A DNA stretch of 64,000 bases from Blasia pusilla (taxonomy: Eukaryota > Marchantiophyta > Marchantiopsida > Blasiales), in NCBI GenBank assembly GCA_050084515.1, contig CM114274.1, positions 36,642,001 through 36,706,000 of the forward strand, in the 5' to 3' direction. Numbering within the stretch: position 1 is the stretch's first letter; every line of letters begins with the position of its first letter. A model generated the notes under the pieces. That model saw only the letters and a list, made by a program, of their open reading frames with translations. It made no database searches and was not told the origin of the DNA. Positions 48,797 through 60,250 of the stretch are shown here, piece after piece. Made by a program: the position numbers and the translations under genes.

Positions 48797-51700
48797 TTAC
48801 CGTCTTATATCCAAGCCAAAACTGTAAGGATGTGTCACACGATTGATATCGCCTCTTACTGTGTCAACTCCTTGGTCGAAGTAATGCAGGGGAGCCATGC
48901 CTCCCACAACATCTTGATGAGGGAACTGGCTCCTCTGAGTTTCTTGGTAGCCCGTCGTGAGGTTCCCTGCTCTATGATAACTATCATGAATACCTAAAGA
49001 TCTAATTTCTGAATTCTGGGCAGCTTGGGAAATCCCATTGCTCCCAATTTCTCTATAATTTACCGTTCCTGGATTGTAGCGGATGCTAGAGTACCTAGGC
49101 CTATCTGCAAAGGTCTGGGCTGCACCGTCCAAATCACTGTGTGTCTGATCCATCAACTTGGCTTCTTCGACTACACATGGAGGAAGCATAGAACACTGAG
49201 ACGAGTCACTGAATCTGCCGAAGTCGAAGACTTCGTTCCCTGAGGAGAGACTATCCGTTGGCATCGATGATGGAGGAAAAGTATTCTGCCTGTCTGATTG
49301 TACGTCAGGAAACTGACTACTCGTAAAACCGGGCGAACTTCCCATATTGTCCCTTCCTCCTGATAAGATTGAGTTGTCCGTGTCCATGCGAGAGTCGACA
49401 AGCGGACACGATGTCCCGACAGGAGCTCGATGAGAACTCATGAGGGGCAAGGCAGCCCAATTACTTATCAGAGGGTTGCTGGCTGCCACTTTAGCTACTC
49501 CATGGGATTCCGAAAGCCCCCCAGAAGCAGGAATCCAGTTCAAGACTGTCGAGGGCCACACCCACTGACCGTTTTGAGCTCCAGAGATTGTCGGAGACAT
49601 CGTACGGTGTTTAAGAAGAGTTGATTGTCCAATTTGACGAGAAGGTACTCCATGAAACAGCAAATGAGCGATGAATCTGTCTATAGGATTCGTCTGTGTT
49701 TCGGTCTTCCCCCTATCAAAATCAGACAAGAGTTAGGATTAAATATAAACCCATATCGACATTGAGGAGCAGTGCAAGGAAGGATTTTAGTTCACAAAAT
49801 GGGGCGTTACAATGCACCTCAAGTTACCTGGATTCTCTCCGTAGTCCATCACCGGTCACACAAGAGTCCATTGTCGCATTATCAAGCTCTGCCGAGTTCT
49901 GGCTGCTGCTGGTACTGTCGACTCCAAATCCTCTCCTCTCCTTGGCACTTCTGGCCAATCTATACAGTGCATCGCGTATGCACATCCGTGTTCCCACTTC
50001 AAGCTGTATCATAATATCATCTTCTTTGGGTCAGAACTAGGCGAGACTGTATACCATTACTTCACGTCGTTCTTTTTATCTCGCTGAATGGAACTGTAGA
50101 ATTTACTTTTCCTCAAGAAGACTTCTACAGTATACACATCCATTGGTAAACGTCCTCCAAAAGCAGTGTGAGAACTGGAAAAACACTTCGCCTCAACTTC
50201 ATTAGTCTCACACCTGCGACATGGTCGTCTGAAGCTGATGCAGCACTGCCGCCTCCATAACGTTGAGCTCTCCTTGAGGATAGCCAGAGGCAGCAAGACC
50301 ATTAACCATGGTGGTATGATTCATCGGTAACCCTTGGGAAGTGAGTTGTTGTTGCTCAATGAGCGCGGAGTGCTGGTAGCCGTTCACATTTGAAAGCATC
50401 AGCTGCTGCTGTTCTAGAACTTCTCTCATGTAATGCTGTTTTTGCAGCTTCATTGATTCGAGCTGCTCTCCCCTACGTTGCTCCATAGTCTCAATTGCCG
50501 TATGACAAGGGATATTAGTCTCTTTTTCGCACAAAAGCCTGGTAGACAATAATCCGTTCTGGTTGGGGTCCTTGACGAAGGTAGAAAAGGATTCTTGTAA
50601 TCCAACAGTCTGCTGTCCAGGCGGCGGAGAATGCTGCAGGGATGGCGTCGGATGAGCGGCAGCAAGTTTATCTGCAGAGAATTCGAAATCAAATTGCGGT
50701 GCAAGGAGAGGTATTTGGGATGTTTGAGTTTGTCCACCCAACGAGTTGACAGGGTTAGGTGCCGGAATAGCAGGTAGAGGCGTTGCTAGGAGTTGTGACG
50801 AGAGCTGGCCAGATCCACGTTGGAGAGATGAAACTTCAGCCGCCCGAGGAGACGCGTACGTTTGTGTGTTCCTTTGATTGTACTCATTCAAGCTTTTAGG
50901 TAAGTCGTGAGGCACAGCCTGATGTTGCAGAAGCACGTTCTGCCAATACCACCCGAAAGAATTTAGTCGGACGCTGTGTTGAGAGGGACAATAAGAATAG
51001 ATGAATGAGCAAGTGGAGTACATCCTCAGAGTGAGTTGTCTCAGGTGAACATCATTATGCTCAATTTCACCTCCTGAATTGACTCGGTAGCTTGACGCAC
51101 AACAGTATTTATTGAGCCTCTAGTCCGATACTTCAATGTCAGCAAATATGTCATTGAGCAACAGGCAGGAGGCGAGTGGCAATGCGAAACTTCGCTTTTT
51201 GCATTCATCCAATCACTTCTCCTCATTAAGAAAAAGTCTACAGTTTTAGTTTGTATGGAATGTGTCTGGTTCAATTCACCACTGCAATCCCTTGGTGAGC
51301 TACAAATGTAGATTGACATACCTCGGTTTGTGTGTTGATCAAGCGTGTTTCAGGGAGGTAACATGAAGACAAGATTGTGTTCTCCTCTACGGTCTCGATG
51401 CACGATATGTTACTTGACTGCAAAAAAATACCACATGAGCTTAGGCTTTAAGTTCGTGAAATGAGGAAAGGTCAGTGGTATGTGCTCGGCAGTACAAATG
51501 GCAATCGCTTAAACTTAGTTTTCATCAAGAGACTCTTCTTATACTTTAAACTGCTGAGATCTACAATTTCCCCTCGTACTCCAAATCAGCTGGAAGGGAA
51601 CTCTGCTAACATTGATGATTGAAACCAAGTACCCTCCCCTCCGTCTTCTAGAAGTATCATAGTTCAGACGGTTTGAAAGTGGGAGATAGTTCCAGGACAA

Positions 51701-53295
51701 AGATATGATACTCAAGAGCGCCGGGGAAGTCTTATCAAAACCTTGTCAACAACAAATTACTTACACTTAGTTCATCGGATGAATGACGCACCTTCGTGTC
51801 AAACGCTTCGTTTCTCCTTTGAAGCCCAGAAAACTGTTGCTGGAACTGTCCCATGAAGTGGTCAGAATCCGCGTGTTGCATATGTTGATTACTTAGGGAG
51901 GAGGGAACTTCGCTGAAAGCCTCCAGATGCCCACTTTTATGTAAGGTGAATATGGGAGATTCGGCAACCGAGATATGCTCAATCGTCACTTCGCTCTTCA
52001 CCTGCGCACTGACCGAACATGTTGTGGTTCCAGACAAACTACAATTGCCTGCAACACTTGGCGGATTGGAGATTGTCGACGGCCACTGTAATCTGCCGCT
52101 GAAGTTGCTCGTTTCAGATCCTAAGGAATTTTCCTGATCCCTGATGACAGTACGAAATCAATTACAGAAGTGAATTGCAGCCAGTAATGCTTGGTAGACT
52201 TCACGCCTCCACCCTTCACTCTGAAAGCAACAACCCGAAATGACCTAATACAGTGTTTCAAGCTTACGTCATAGCCACGGCTAGATCGGACACTTCAGCG
52301 ATTGCAAAGCAGAAAGGGGTCACTACGATACCTGAAAATCTTCGCTGCCATGGTATTTATAGGCTCAAAACCATCGAGGACAGTATCTCCCGTTGAAACC
52401 TCGTTCCGATTCTTGTACTGGTCCATGTTCCCCCCCGCGTTACAGTCAGAAATTCCGAGCATATGACATGAGTCAGGAACCATCCTTTGCATATCTTCAT
52501 GTCTGTACACCCTTTGTTGGCCATGGACCGTGGCTGTGGCTTGAGCCGCTTGGGTATCATGTGAACTCTGCACTTCATTTGTCCCATCTGGATTTGTAGT
52601 CTCGAAAGGCTGACTCTCTACCTCCAATAGCATCACATTTCCAAGCATCTGGTCATTCCAACCTGCTTCGATCAGAGAAGGAGATAACGGATCTTGTAGA
52701 GGGGTTTCTCCTTCCAATTCCGATAGTTCCTGGCTCGGCGTGATTGTGGTGAGTTCGGTGCCTGGCAGAGAGTTTTTCGGGATAACTTCACGATGAAACC
52801 TCTTTCGTCCATCGCTGGTTGGAAGCCATGGACTATGGCCATAAACGAAGTCCATCTGTCCCAATGGCTCGTTGTTCCACTCTCCACCTCCGAACTGCAC
52901 AATACACACAATGTTTCATTATGAAGTACAGGGTATAATCCAGGTCACACTATGGATTGCAGAACAACGATAATGATCAAGGGCTTGTTCAGAAAGCACT
53001 CACATGCACTGGCTAGTGAGGATACGGGGAAACATGGCCAACATCTATCTAAACCCTAGCGATTGTTCGTACGCCCCGAATATTGTGAAATTCCGATCCT
53101 CTTTAAGGGGTTAGGACTCGAGGAGAGCTCAATGGGGATCCAATTTACGCACTGACTCCTCGATGTCCAGACCAACGATGAAAGTTCAGACATTTATGAC
53201 AAAAGTAGAATAAAAGGAGTACACACCGGTCTGTTGACTGTCCTTGTGGTGGTGATTGTGGACTCGGTGTCATGCCAAGCCTCCAGAGGTACCAT
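48797..53295 (-). CDS. LNK: LNK family protein (night light-inducible and clock-regulated)
   Basis: LNK proteins are nuclear, plant-specific co-activators that bind RVE/CCA1-type MYB factors and help drive evening clock genes in response to light. Seven coding exons on the minus strand: 53295-53227, 52894-52332, 52140-51765, 51417-51322, 50939-50214, 50003-49828, 49712-48797; phases agree, total 973 aa. Two regions diagnose the family: GTRMCIRDALYRLARSAKERR (about 614-634, after EAAVLHQLQTTMSQ) and KTETQTNPIDRFIAHLLFHG (671-690). The rest is Ser/Gln-rich and probably disordered, with a Gln-rich helix around LEQQQLMLSNVNGYQ. The N-terminal FGGGEWNNEPLGQMDFVYG loosely matches the Trp-Asn-Asp-Glu start of LNK1/2. 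Less certain: the first exon (first in-phase ATG with a donor), the acceptor of exon 5 (50973 is an alternative), and possible small exons in 51040-51320. About 300 residues follow the second conserved block, longer than I expect for Arabidopsis LNKs. Confidence 0.85.
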
Positions 53296-56170
53296 CTTCT
53301 GAATCCTACTCGATCCACTCACAACCGTCGTTTGGACCTGCTCTCCAAAGCCTTGGAGGAGATTCGTCTGTAGACTTGACGATTAATCAGGGTGCTCCAA
53401 AGCGTTTACACGATCACTCCATGAGAGAGTTTGACAACGACCTGCGAGTCTGGCTCCAAATTGAGCCGAGGGAATAAATGCGAGTTCAGAAAGAAGAGGA
53501 TAATTGGATGAGGGTCGGCGCACGGGCTTGATGTACCGAAGTAACGTCTCGCAATGTGGTAGAACAGACACGGAACGGCAGCTCTGGCATCGCAGCACTT
53601 GTTGAATCGCGTTTTCTAAAAATGTGTAGTCATCTGCTGAAGCTTTACTTCCAAGTCTCTGAACGTTTCTCTAAATTTAGAATCCTGAGTTCGTGAATCG
53701 CATTGATGCAGTTCAACCTTTATTTGCTGATGAATTTGCATTGGAACTTTCCCAAACTTGATCGATTGACAAGCCGTCGGGCAATTGCGCAGACCGCCTT
53801 CCTTCCTTACGTTGTCGACCATCGATTTTTCACGCTTCAACTCAAGATACAATCCCTCGAGCAGTACTCTAGAGTCCAATTTCGTTCTGTGTCATTTTTC
53901 AAGAGGAGCATGGATCATATCGGCTCAGCTCGTACTGCGTACAGTGACCATTATCCGCAAGTCGATCCACCATTCTGATGAACCATAAGAGACATTACAT
54001 TGGCATGCGAAACGTGAGAAATCAAATAATCTTCGGCATAACACTGACTGAGCGTATGCGCCTAGATAATGCGAGTTTACATCTTCACGATCCTGATTTG
54101 TCTAAGCTCGTGTGTTCCACCCGATTTTACTCAATTCTATGATCCGCCACATCTCCGTGGTCGTTTCGACAGTCTGAGTCACGAGCAGGCTGGAACGGTT
54201 GGCATGTGCGAGGAGTGCGGAGCGCTGACCTCGCAAATTGTGTAAAATTTACAAAGAATACAGAAAACCTGCGAGAGAGCAATTATAACAAACCACCCTC
54301 GGTGCCATAGAGGACGTTTGAATCCAACCGCTCACGCTGCCAAATTGACAGATGACACCTCGCGTCCCTCTACCCGAAACCTCGGCTCGTTCAAATCCAT
54401 TTACACCTCCCATTCGCTCTTTTCTAGTAAATCCGCACATTTCATACATACATCCTAGCTTATGCAAGCTAGTACACGACGTGAAATGTGAAAGATATCT
54501 CCCAACATCCTGCTCCTCATACTTTCCGCCAGCGCACAACGGTTCTCACCTGTCACTCTTCCCGTCCTTCCTTCTCACTGCATATCGCGCACCGCCCTGC
54601 TATCGTCCACAACATACAGGAAGCGCACTTTCCCTCCCCTTCCCACCGCTCCGTCCCGACTTGGACGTAATCACACGAACCCGTACTTCTCTCCTCTACG
54701 TCCCGACGAGTTTTTCGCACATCTGCAAGATCGGGCGTTTCCCTCCACCGTCGGCGGTTTTTATTTCTTCTGCTACTTTTGTGACCTCATTGACGCAGGA
54801 GTGCTACAAAGACAACACCTGGTCGCTCACTAGCGCTCCACCATCCCTCGAGAACCTCCGAGGCTTGCTTCTCTTCCCCGCGCGTTTCCGCTGTTCTCCC
54901 GCTCCTGACGCAAATTCAGACCGGGGATCCCCAAATCTAGTCCAGCGCACGCGCGCTGGTATGCCGCGTGCTTCCTCCTCCCACCATTCGATCTTTCGAC
55001 GACTTCAGGCACTATCATGACACATGAGCCAATCGCAAAATCTGCGCAGCGAGCTGTCTCCTGCCACCGCTCGCCTCTTCCACTGTACCAACAATCAGCA
55101 TCAGCAGCTTTCTGTGCAAGGATCAGCCAGCCAATCCATTGAATAGTTTCTTTTCTGCGCACTCTGGAGCGAGTTTCCTTCTCCTGCTCCCTCCACCCGA
55201 CTTTCACCCGCAACAATCAACAGCAGCAGCAGCATCAGCTTCACTCTTCTCTCTCTCAATCCATCTCGAGCGGTGGCTCGTCGCCCGCGTCCGCACTCAT
55301 GTGCGTGTGTGTGTATATGCGCCCCCAGCGATTCTGGAGCGGTCGGACCGGAGACAACGAAACGAATGGCGTTTGTAGATTTGGTCTCTCCGTCCTCTCC
55401 TCTCCTCTCTTCTCCTCTCTTCTCGGCGTTTGGCGTGGAGCGTGCATTGAACAAGACGACGACCCTACACCGCCAGTAGCTGCGTAGAGTCTCGCTACAC
55501 GACGGCGACGCGCTACAGTGCGCTGCTCGGTACTAGAACTCGTGTGGTCCAATCGCGGCGTGGTCGGATGAGCTAATAATTGGGAACCAATGGATCATCG
55601 CTGCTGTCTTCGGACCGGTCAACTGAACTCCGCGGTCACTCACTCACTGTCTCAGCGAGAGACAGTGAGTGAGTGAGTGGGTGGATGGATGGTCATCGAT
55701 CGGTTGGGGTTTGGACGGGCCGGGTCTTACGGATGAGGAGTCCGATTGGCCGGCCTTTCCGACTAATCTGCTCCAGTGACATGTAAGAAGGCTGGATCTG
55801 ACGGTCTAGAATGTCAGATCCTGCGATGGCGAGAACTCAGGCGGCGCCAGAGGGGCCTTCCACCACCCGGAGAACCCGGACTCCGTGTAGAATCGGATCG
55901 TCGAGCTTGTCAGTCTGAATCGCCGATGTCCCAATCTTCATCTGACGGTCAGGAGACAACTCAGCGACGATCCGTCCGTGCTGCACGAGCTCTCAGAGAC
56001 ACTGTGCCCTCACTGAAAAGTAATGGATGCCATCCATCACTCCGTGCCTGCCTCATCCACTCCGCCGTCGATTGTGTTTTCGCCGGACGCGAGAGAGGAG
56101 AGCGGTGGAAGTGGGCCGCTGCCGTCGGATATCGATATTTAATTGTTCGATGCATGCTCCAAAATTAAGC
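53296..56170 (-). promoter_or_regulatory. Long GC-rich leader/promoter of LNK
   Basis: GC-rich, with many unrelated open frames on both strands and no conserved protein. It contains a polypyrimidine tract (55382-55425 on +), CT/GA runs, and an 18-bp perfect hairpin at 55636-55676. It probably includes the LNK promoter and untranslated exons, as plant LNK and other clock genes often have long leaders. The composition falls sharply to AT-rich at about 56.17 kb, marking the outer edge. Confidence 0.5.
55636..55676. repeat. 18-bp perfect hairpin with CACT/AGTG repeat
   Basis: TCACTCACTCACTGTCTC at 55636-55653 and its exact complement at 55659-55676, loop AGCGA. The arms are built from ACTC/GAGT tetranucleotide repeats, so slippage may have made it. 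Confidence 0.9.
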
Positions 56171-56660
56171 GTCGAATCTTTTTTTTTAAAATACCAAATG
56201 GTAAAAATTAAAACAGTGAGGACCCGTCTAAATTTTCTTCAATTTTGTAAAGTTTTTAATGGGAAAATTACTCTTATTTCACATCATTTAAATCGAAAAT
56301 TTCTCGTCTCTTTATTCTACACGGAAAAACCATGTTGGGAAATGAGAAAATATTTATGCTTCTTAGTGGTTCCATTTCATGAGAAATTATAATGTTTAAA
56401 TTCACAATTGTGGAACCAATTTTCTTCGATAATTTCAAGGAAACATCAATTAACTTTCGAGGGGATTTAAAATCAAGCCTTGTGAATTTGTAGGAGAGGT
56501 TGTGCAAATTCACTCCCTTGTGCAAGCAATATCACTAATCACATCTTTATTACACATAGAGTTGATCTTTCCTCCACACCGAAATATTCTTATACATACA
56601 TATGAATAGAAGGGTGTGTATTAACATGTCCGCATGGTTAAAAAATTTGGAAAACTCCGT
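56171..56660. other. Intergenic AT-rich DNA
   Basis: Abrupt return to AT-rich sequence; no coding content seen. Confidence 0.5.
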
Positions 56661-56965
56661 CCATACGACATGCATGGGCGGACATGTTTACGGATCTGGA
56701 TTGTAAGAGGTGGGACCCATACTTATAATTCATGATGGACGGTAGGGCCAGGGAAGATGGGGTAATAAGGGTGGAAGGGGGAAGAAACGGAAAGCATGGA
56801 ACACAAAAGCAAGTGGAGGGAATGAGAAAGAAGGGGGAAGGTGGGCCTATATGGAAAAATTCTTCCATATGACGGACGTGAGTCCACGGATATGGACATG
56901 TCTGCGGACACGAAATGTGCCCATATGCAACCATGCAGATTCGTGTCTGTGGACTTAAGTCCATC
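56661..56965 (+). repeat. Dispersed repeat, copy B (MITE-like)
   Basis: Homologous over about 208 bases (56705-56912) to copy A at 5791-6012. Its two ends are roughly inverted: GGGCGGACATGTTTACGGATC near 56677 against, reversed, CGTGTCCGCAGACATGTCCATATCCG near 56912. That suggests imperfect terminal inverted repeats. The inner part also contains ATATGGAA/TTCCATAT around 56850. Probably a non-autonomous DNA transposon. Confidence 0.6.
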
Positions 56966-57440
56966 CTTAAGACATACAAGTTTTTGCAAGAATAGTTTTT
57001 CCCGCCTCTCGTTACTTCTCGCTCTCAAGTCGAACCCTATCCCGCACTTAGGGGCAGAGTACATCGTGGGAGGTTGAGACATTGCAAAGGTTGGCATGAC
57101 GGGGGCTACAACATGGGATGCTATGTGGTAGGGGGGCAGGGATACCCCACCTTGGCTTTGCCGATGCCCCGTCCCACTACGACATTAGATAATGAGGGTA
57201 GTTAAGTCCACATGAATGTTAACACTTGAAGGTTAAGTGCATAAAATATGTCGGTCATTTATTAAATGCTTAGATTTTCCCTGAATCAAATCGTAATTTA
57301 CACTTTATTGGTTTTCTTCTTCTTCAACTAGTTCTAGATACATGATCACATGTCATTCGTTGAACCTCAAAACACTTGCCATATCATTAGCTATGGAGTT
57401 GTTTCAGGTCTTTCGCAAAGAGCTATTAAGTTCATGGGAA
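56966..57440. other. Intergenic DNA
   Basis: Mixed composition, with a CCC/GGG-rich patch near 57120-57180. No gene recognised. Confidence 0.5.
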
Positions 57441-57443
57441 GGA

Positions 57444-57552
57444 CATGCTACGGGCATAGTACATGCACGTAGCATGTACTATGCCCGTAGCATGGTTTCC
57501 ATGATTTGAAATCATGCTCTTTGCTTGAGCATGATTTCAAATCATGGAAACC
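57444..57552. repeat. Two back-to-back perfect hairpins
   Basis: Hairpin 1 has arms 57444-57466 and 57472-57494, 23 bp perfect, loop ACGTA. Hairpin 2 has arms 57494-57519 and 57527-57552, 26 bp perfect, loop TTTGCTT. They share base 57494. Each arm of hairpin 2 contains ATGATTT-G-AAATCAT, itself nearly palindromic. No mismatch occurs in 49 pairs, which implies recent origin or maintained structure. Confidence 0.97.
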
Positions 57553-59630
57553 AAACAAACAAGATGACCCACCACAATATATTTTGGATGATCTCATAGG
57601 ATTTTTTTGTACTCTAGCATGAAATCAGCCTCAAGAAGAGAATTGTTTGATCCAAATTTTCTATGTCAAGAATATTCTGGGAATTTATGGTTGAGGTTTT
57701 AGTTTTGCGACTTACAAACAACTCATAAGTTTCGGAACTTGCAAATGAATTGCAATTTGTGAGTCTTGTGAGACTCAAATATGACTCACCATACTCACAA
57801 AGTGAGTATGCATTGAGAAGTTGCAATTTGTGAGTCTAATTTGCAGTCACGTTTGCAAACTCAATGAGAGTTGCAAGGGCTGAATGACTATTGGACTCAT
57901 AAACCAAGGCAACTTACAAAGCTCGTGGAGCCATTAATGGCTCCACGGAGTCCATTACGAATCCATGGAGCCGTTATGTACTCAAAAAGTAGCCGATCTT
58001 GGAAAAATTAGATATACAATGGACCCAAAATCCCTCGTAATATTTTTGGAAGTCAATTGCGGGCCAATTTTGACTCAACTAAGAGCCAATTTTGACTAGA
58101 GTGCAAGTAATAAAATGGAATTTTCAAGCAACATTGAAGTCGTGAAATGCGAGTGAGATTCTCAATCTTGCAAGTCAATTATGAGTGCAACACTCACAAA
58201 GTTATGACTAAATTGCAGTTGTAGTACGACTAAGGTGTAGCTCCTACGATTCAAAAAGTCATTATGGACGTAGTCATCTTCAATCAAACTAGAAGAATCA
58301 ATCCGTTAGATCTAAGTAGAACTTGGAATGTCACTCGAATTAACCCACTAGGAAATACCAAGTAGATATTATGAATCAAATAAGTCAATAAGTGCAACCG
58401 ACACATTTTAGTGATAAAAATTTGAGAATTTTTAGCATGTCCTACCTCGGCATAATTGCATAAGCACGAGGAAAGAGAATAGAAGGCTAATCTCTACAAA
58501 AAGGTGATTCCCAACTACTTCCTATGCCACTTTCCTACTTTCGAAGCTCTTCCCAAACTACCTAACTCTTCATTAATGTTGTTGCTGAAATCTCCAAAAT
58601 CGGTGCCAACCAACTGAGTGGTAGATTATTCAATTGCTCATTTAGGCATTGATTTTCCTCTATCAACATTTTTAATATGCTTTTCTAATTCTATTTTCCT
58701 TGCTATTGCATGAAAAAGATGAAAAAGAATCAAAGTGTTTCTACTTTGATTTGTTCTCCTAACATCTTTATTCAAGCTATCTACCTTATCTAGCAAGCTT
58801 TGATAATATTGTGCTATTGAGTCTCCTTATTGTAACGACATGTTTTTGGGATGTACCATTACTACATCCCATGTGTCCTCCGAATCAATCATTACCTACA
58901 TCAACCATGTCAACATCGGTTCTTCATTGATTTCCTAACCCATCAACACAACTTCCACCGTATAATACTCCTTTGTTGGCTCTCAAGTCTCCATCGTGAC
59001 TACAATAGGACTCTCAGGTGCGGGTATGGGTGGTTGCTATGGTGCAACCCCATCTCGGACAACAGAATTCGACTTCTCTCCTGCAATCAACTCCAAACTC
59101 TCATCTCCTCCAGGTGCAACACCCGGAACCACGCTCCATGTTATAGCTATAATCTCTCGGTGCTAATAATTTAACTTGCAATTAGCCATTCGAACGTGGA
59201 TCGGAAGTCATGTTTAACTACACTCGCATTCTAGTCGTAATTATCTCAAAATCAATTTGCAAGTAACCCATAAATTTTCGCAATGTCGAGGCTACTTTGA
59301 TCCAACCATAAATCTAACTCACAAAAAACTCGATTTGTTCTCTAATTTTAAAAAGTAATTCCCAATAAATATCCTTTGAATATATTCTAAATTTCAATCA
59401 CACAAATTGAAGATTTAGTGTCCCCAAACACTCAAGCAGGCATCCAGAAAAACAATATAATACATGATAAAAAAAAGAAGAAGATATTCATGAAAATCTT
59501 GCGTTGTTTAAAAGTGAAAATATGTGTGGGTTCTATCTAACCGACATGATGCTTTGAGTCTGAGAAAGTATAACAGCAGGTCATGCGATGCCATGCCAAA
59601 CCTCCCGGCCGCCAGGTGCTGATGGCAGAC
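57553..59630. other. Intergenic, with short direct repeats
   Basis: The phrase GTTGCAATTTGTGAGTCT or its near form recurs (about 57750 and 57822) and GAGTTGCAA/TTGCAACTC words are common through about 58250. An open frame at 58851-59174 (+) shows no motif. No gene supported. Confidence 0.45.
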
Positions 59631-59779
59631 GATTCCTATCCATGTAAACTATAGCTCAACTGAGAGTCATAGAGTAGCCTCCACTGCACACACGCACGCG
59701 GGTGAATGTGGACAGGTAAGGACTTCGAACACGTCACCGACAGCAAACTGACCCACATCGGGTGACAGGACTTTCCAAG

Positions 59780-60250
59780 TGGTCCATTGCGGAGACCTTT
59801 CTCTACAAAGGCCCAGCGTGCTGTATTCAGCCACGCGTCCCATCGTAAGTGGATATCGTGGAGAAATCTCTCGCAACGATACTGGAGCCGCAAATGCCAT
59901 ATAGGGGGGGGGCGGGGGGGTGTACAGGTCAGCAGTAGTACCCGACGGCGCCGTCAGTCAGTGGTTTCTTTCCCTTCAAAAGTATCGAAAGCATGATGAG
60001 AGCATCGCGTGAGTTTCTGAGTGGTCCATTCCTTCCGGAGACTAGGCTGGAAAGAGCGAGTTTCACAAACGCACGGGGCGTTCCATTAGCCACGCGTCTC
60101 ACTTTAAGTGGGTCTCATCGCGAGGCTTAGTGACACGATGCTGGTGCCCGCCCCTCATTGGTTACGGATTAGTAGTCGGACCCGACGGCGCCGTCAGCCA
60201 GGGGCTGGCTTTCCACAGTAGTCGGACCTACGGCGCATCCGTTGCCCCAA
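59780..60250. repeat. Diverged ~240-bp tandem duplication with GACGGCGCCGTC palindrome
   Basis: Two units share GTGGTCCATT, GCCACGCGTC, AAGTGG, CGATnCTGG and end in CCCGACGGCGCCGTCAG. The 12-base palindrome GACGGCGCCGTC lies at 59944-59955 and 60184-60195, a 240-base period. A partial third end (GTCGGACCTACGGCGC) follows near 60221. The first unit also carries a run of nine G, one C and seven G at about 59904-59920. GC-rich, in AT-rich surroundings. Confidence 0.85.

Noticed and set aside
54352-55020. 222-codon plus-strand open frame
   Set aside because: No recognisable domain or splice context. Lies in the GC-rich LNK leader where long chance frames are expected; mentioned only as a possible antisense transcript.
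55636-55676. Hairpin as a miR156-like precursor
   Set aside because: The arm is an ACTC/GAGT simple repeat and does not match the miR156 sequence. The stem is only 18 bp with a 5-base loop.
55776-56168. 130-codon plus-strand open frame
   Set aside because: No motif, Arg-rich from composition, overlapped by an equally open minus frame.
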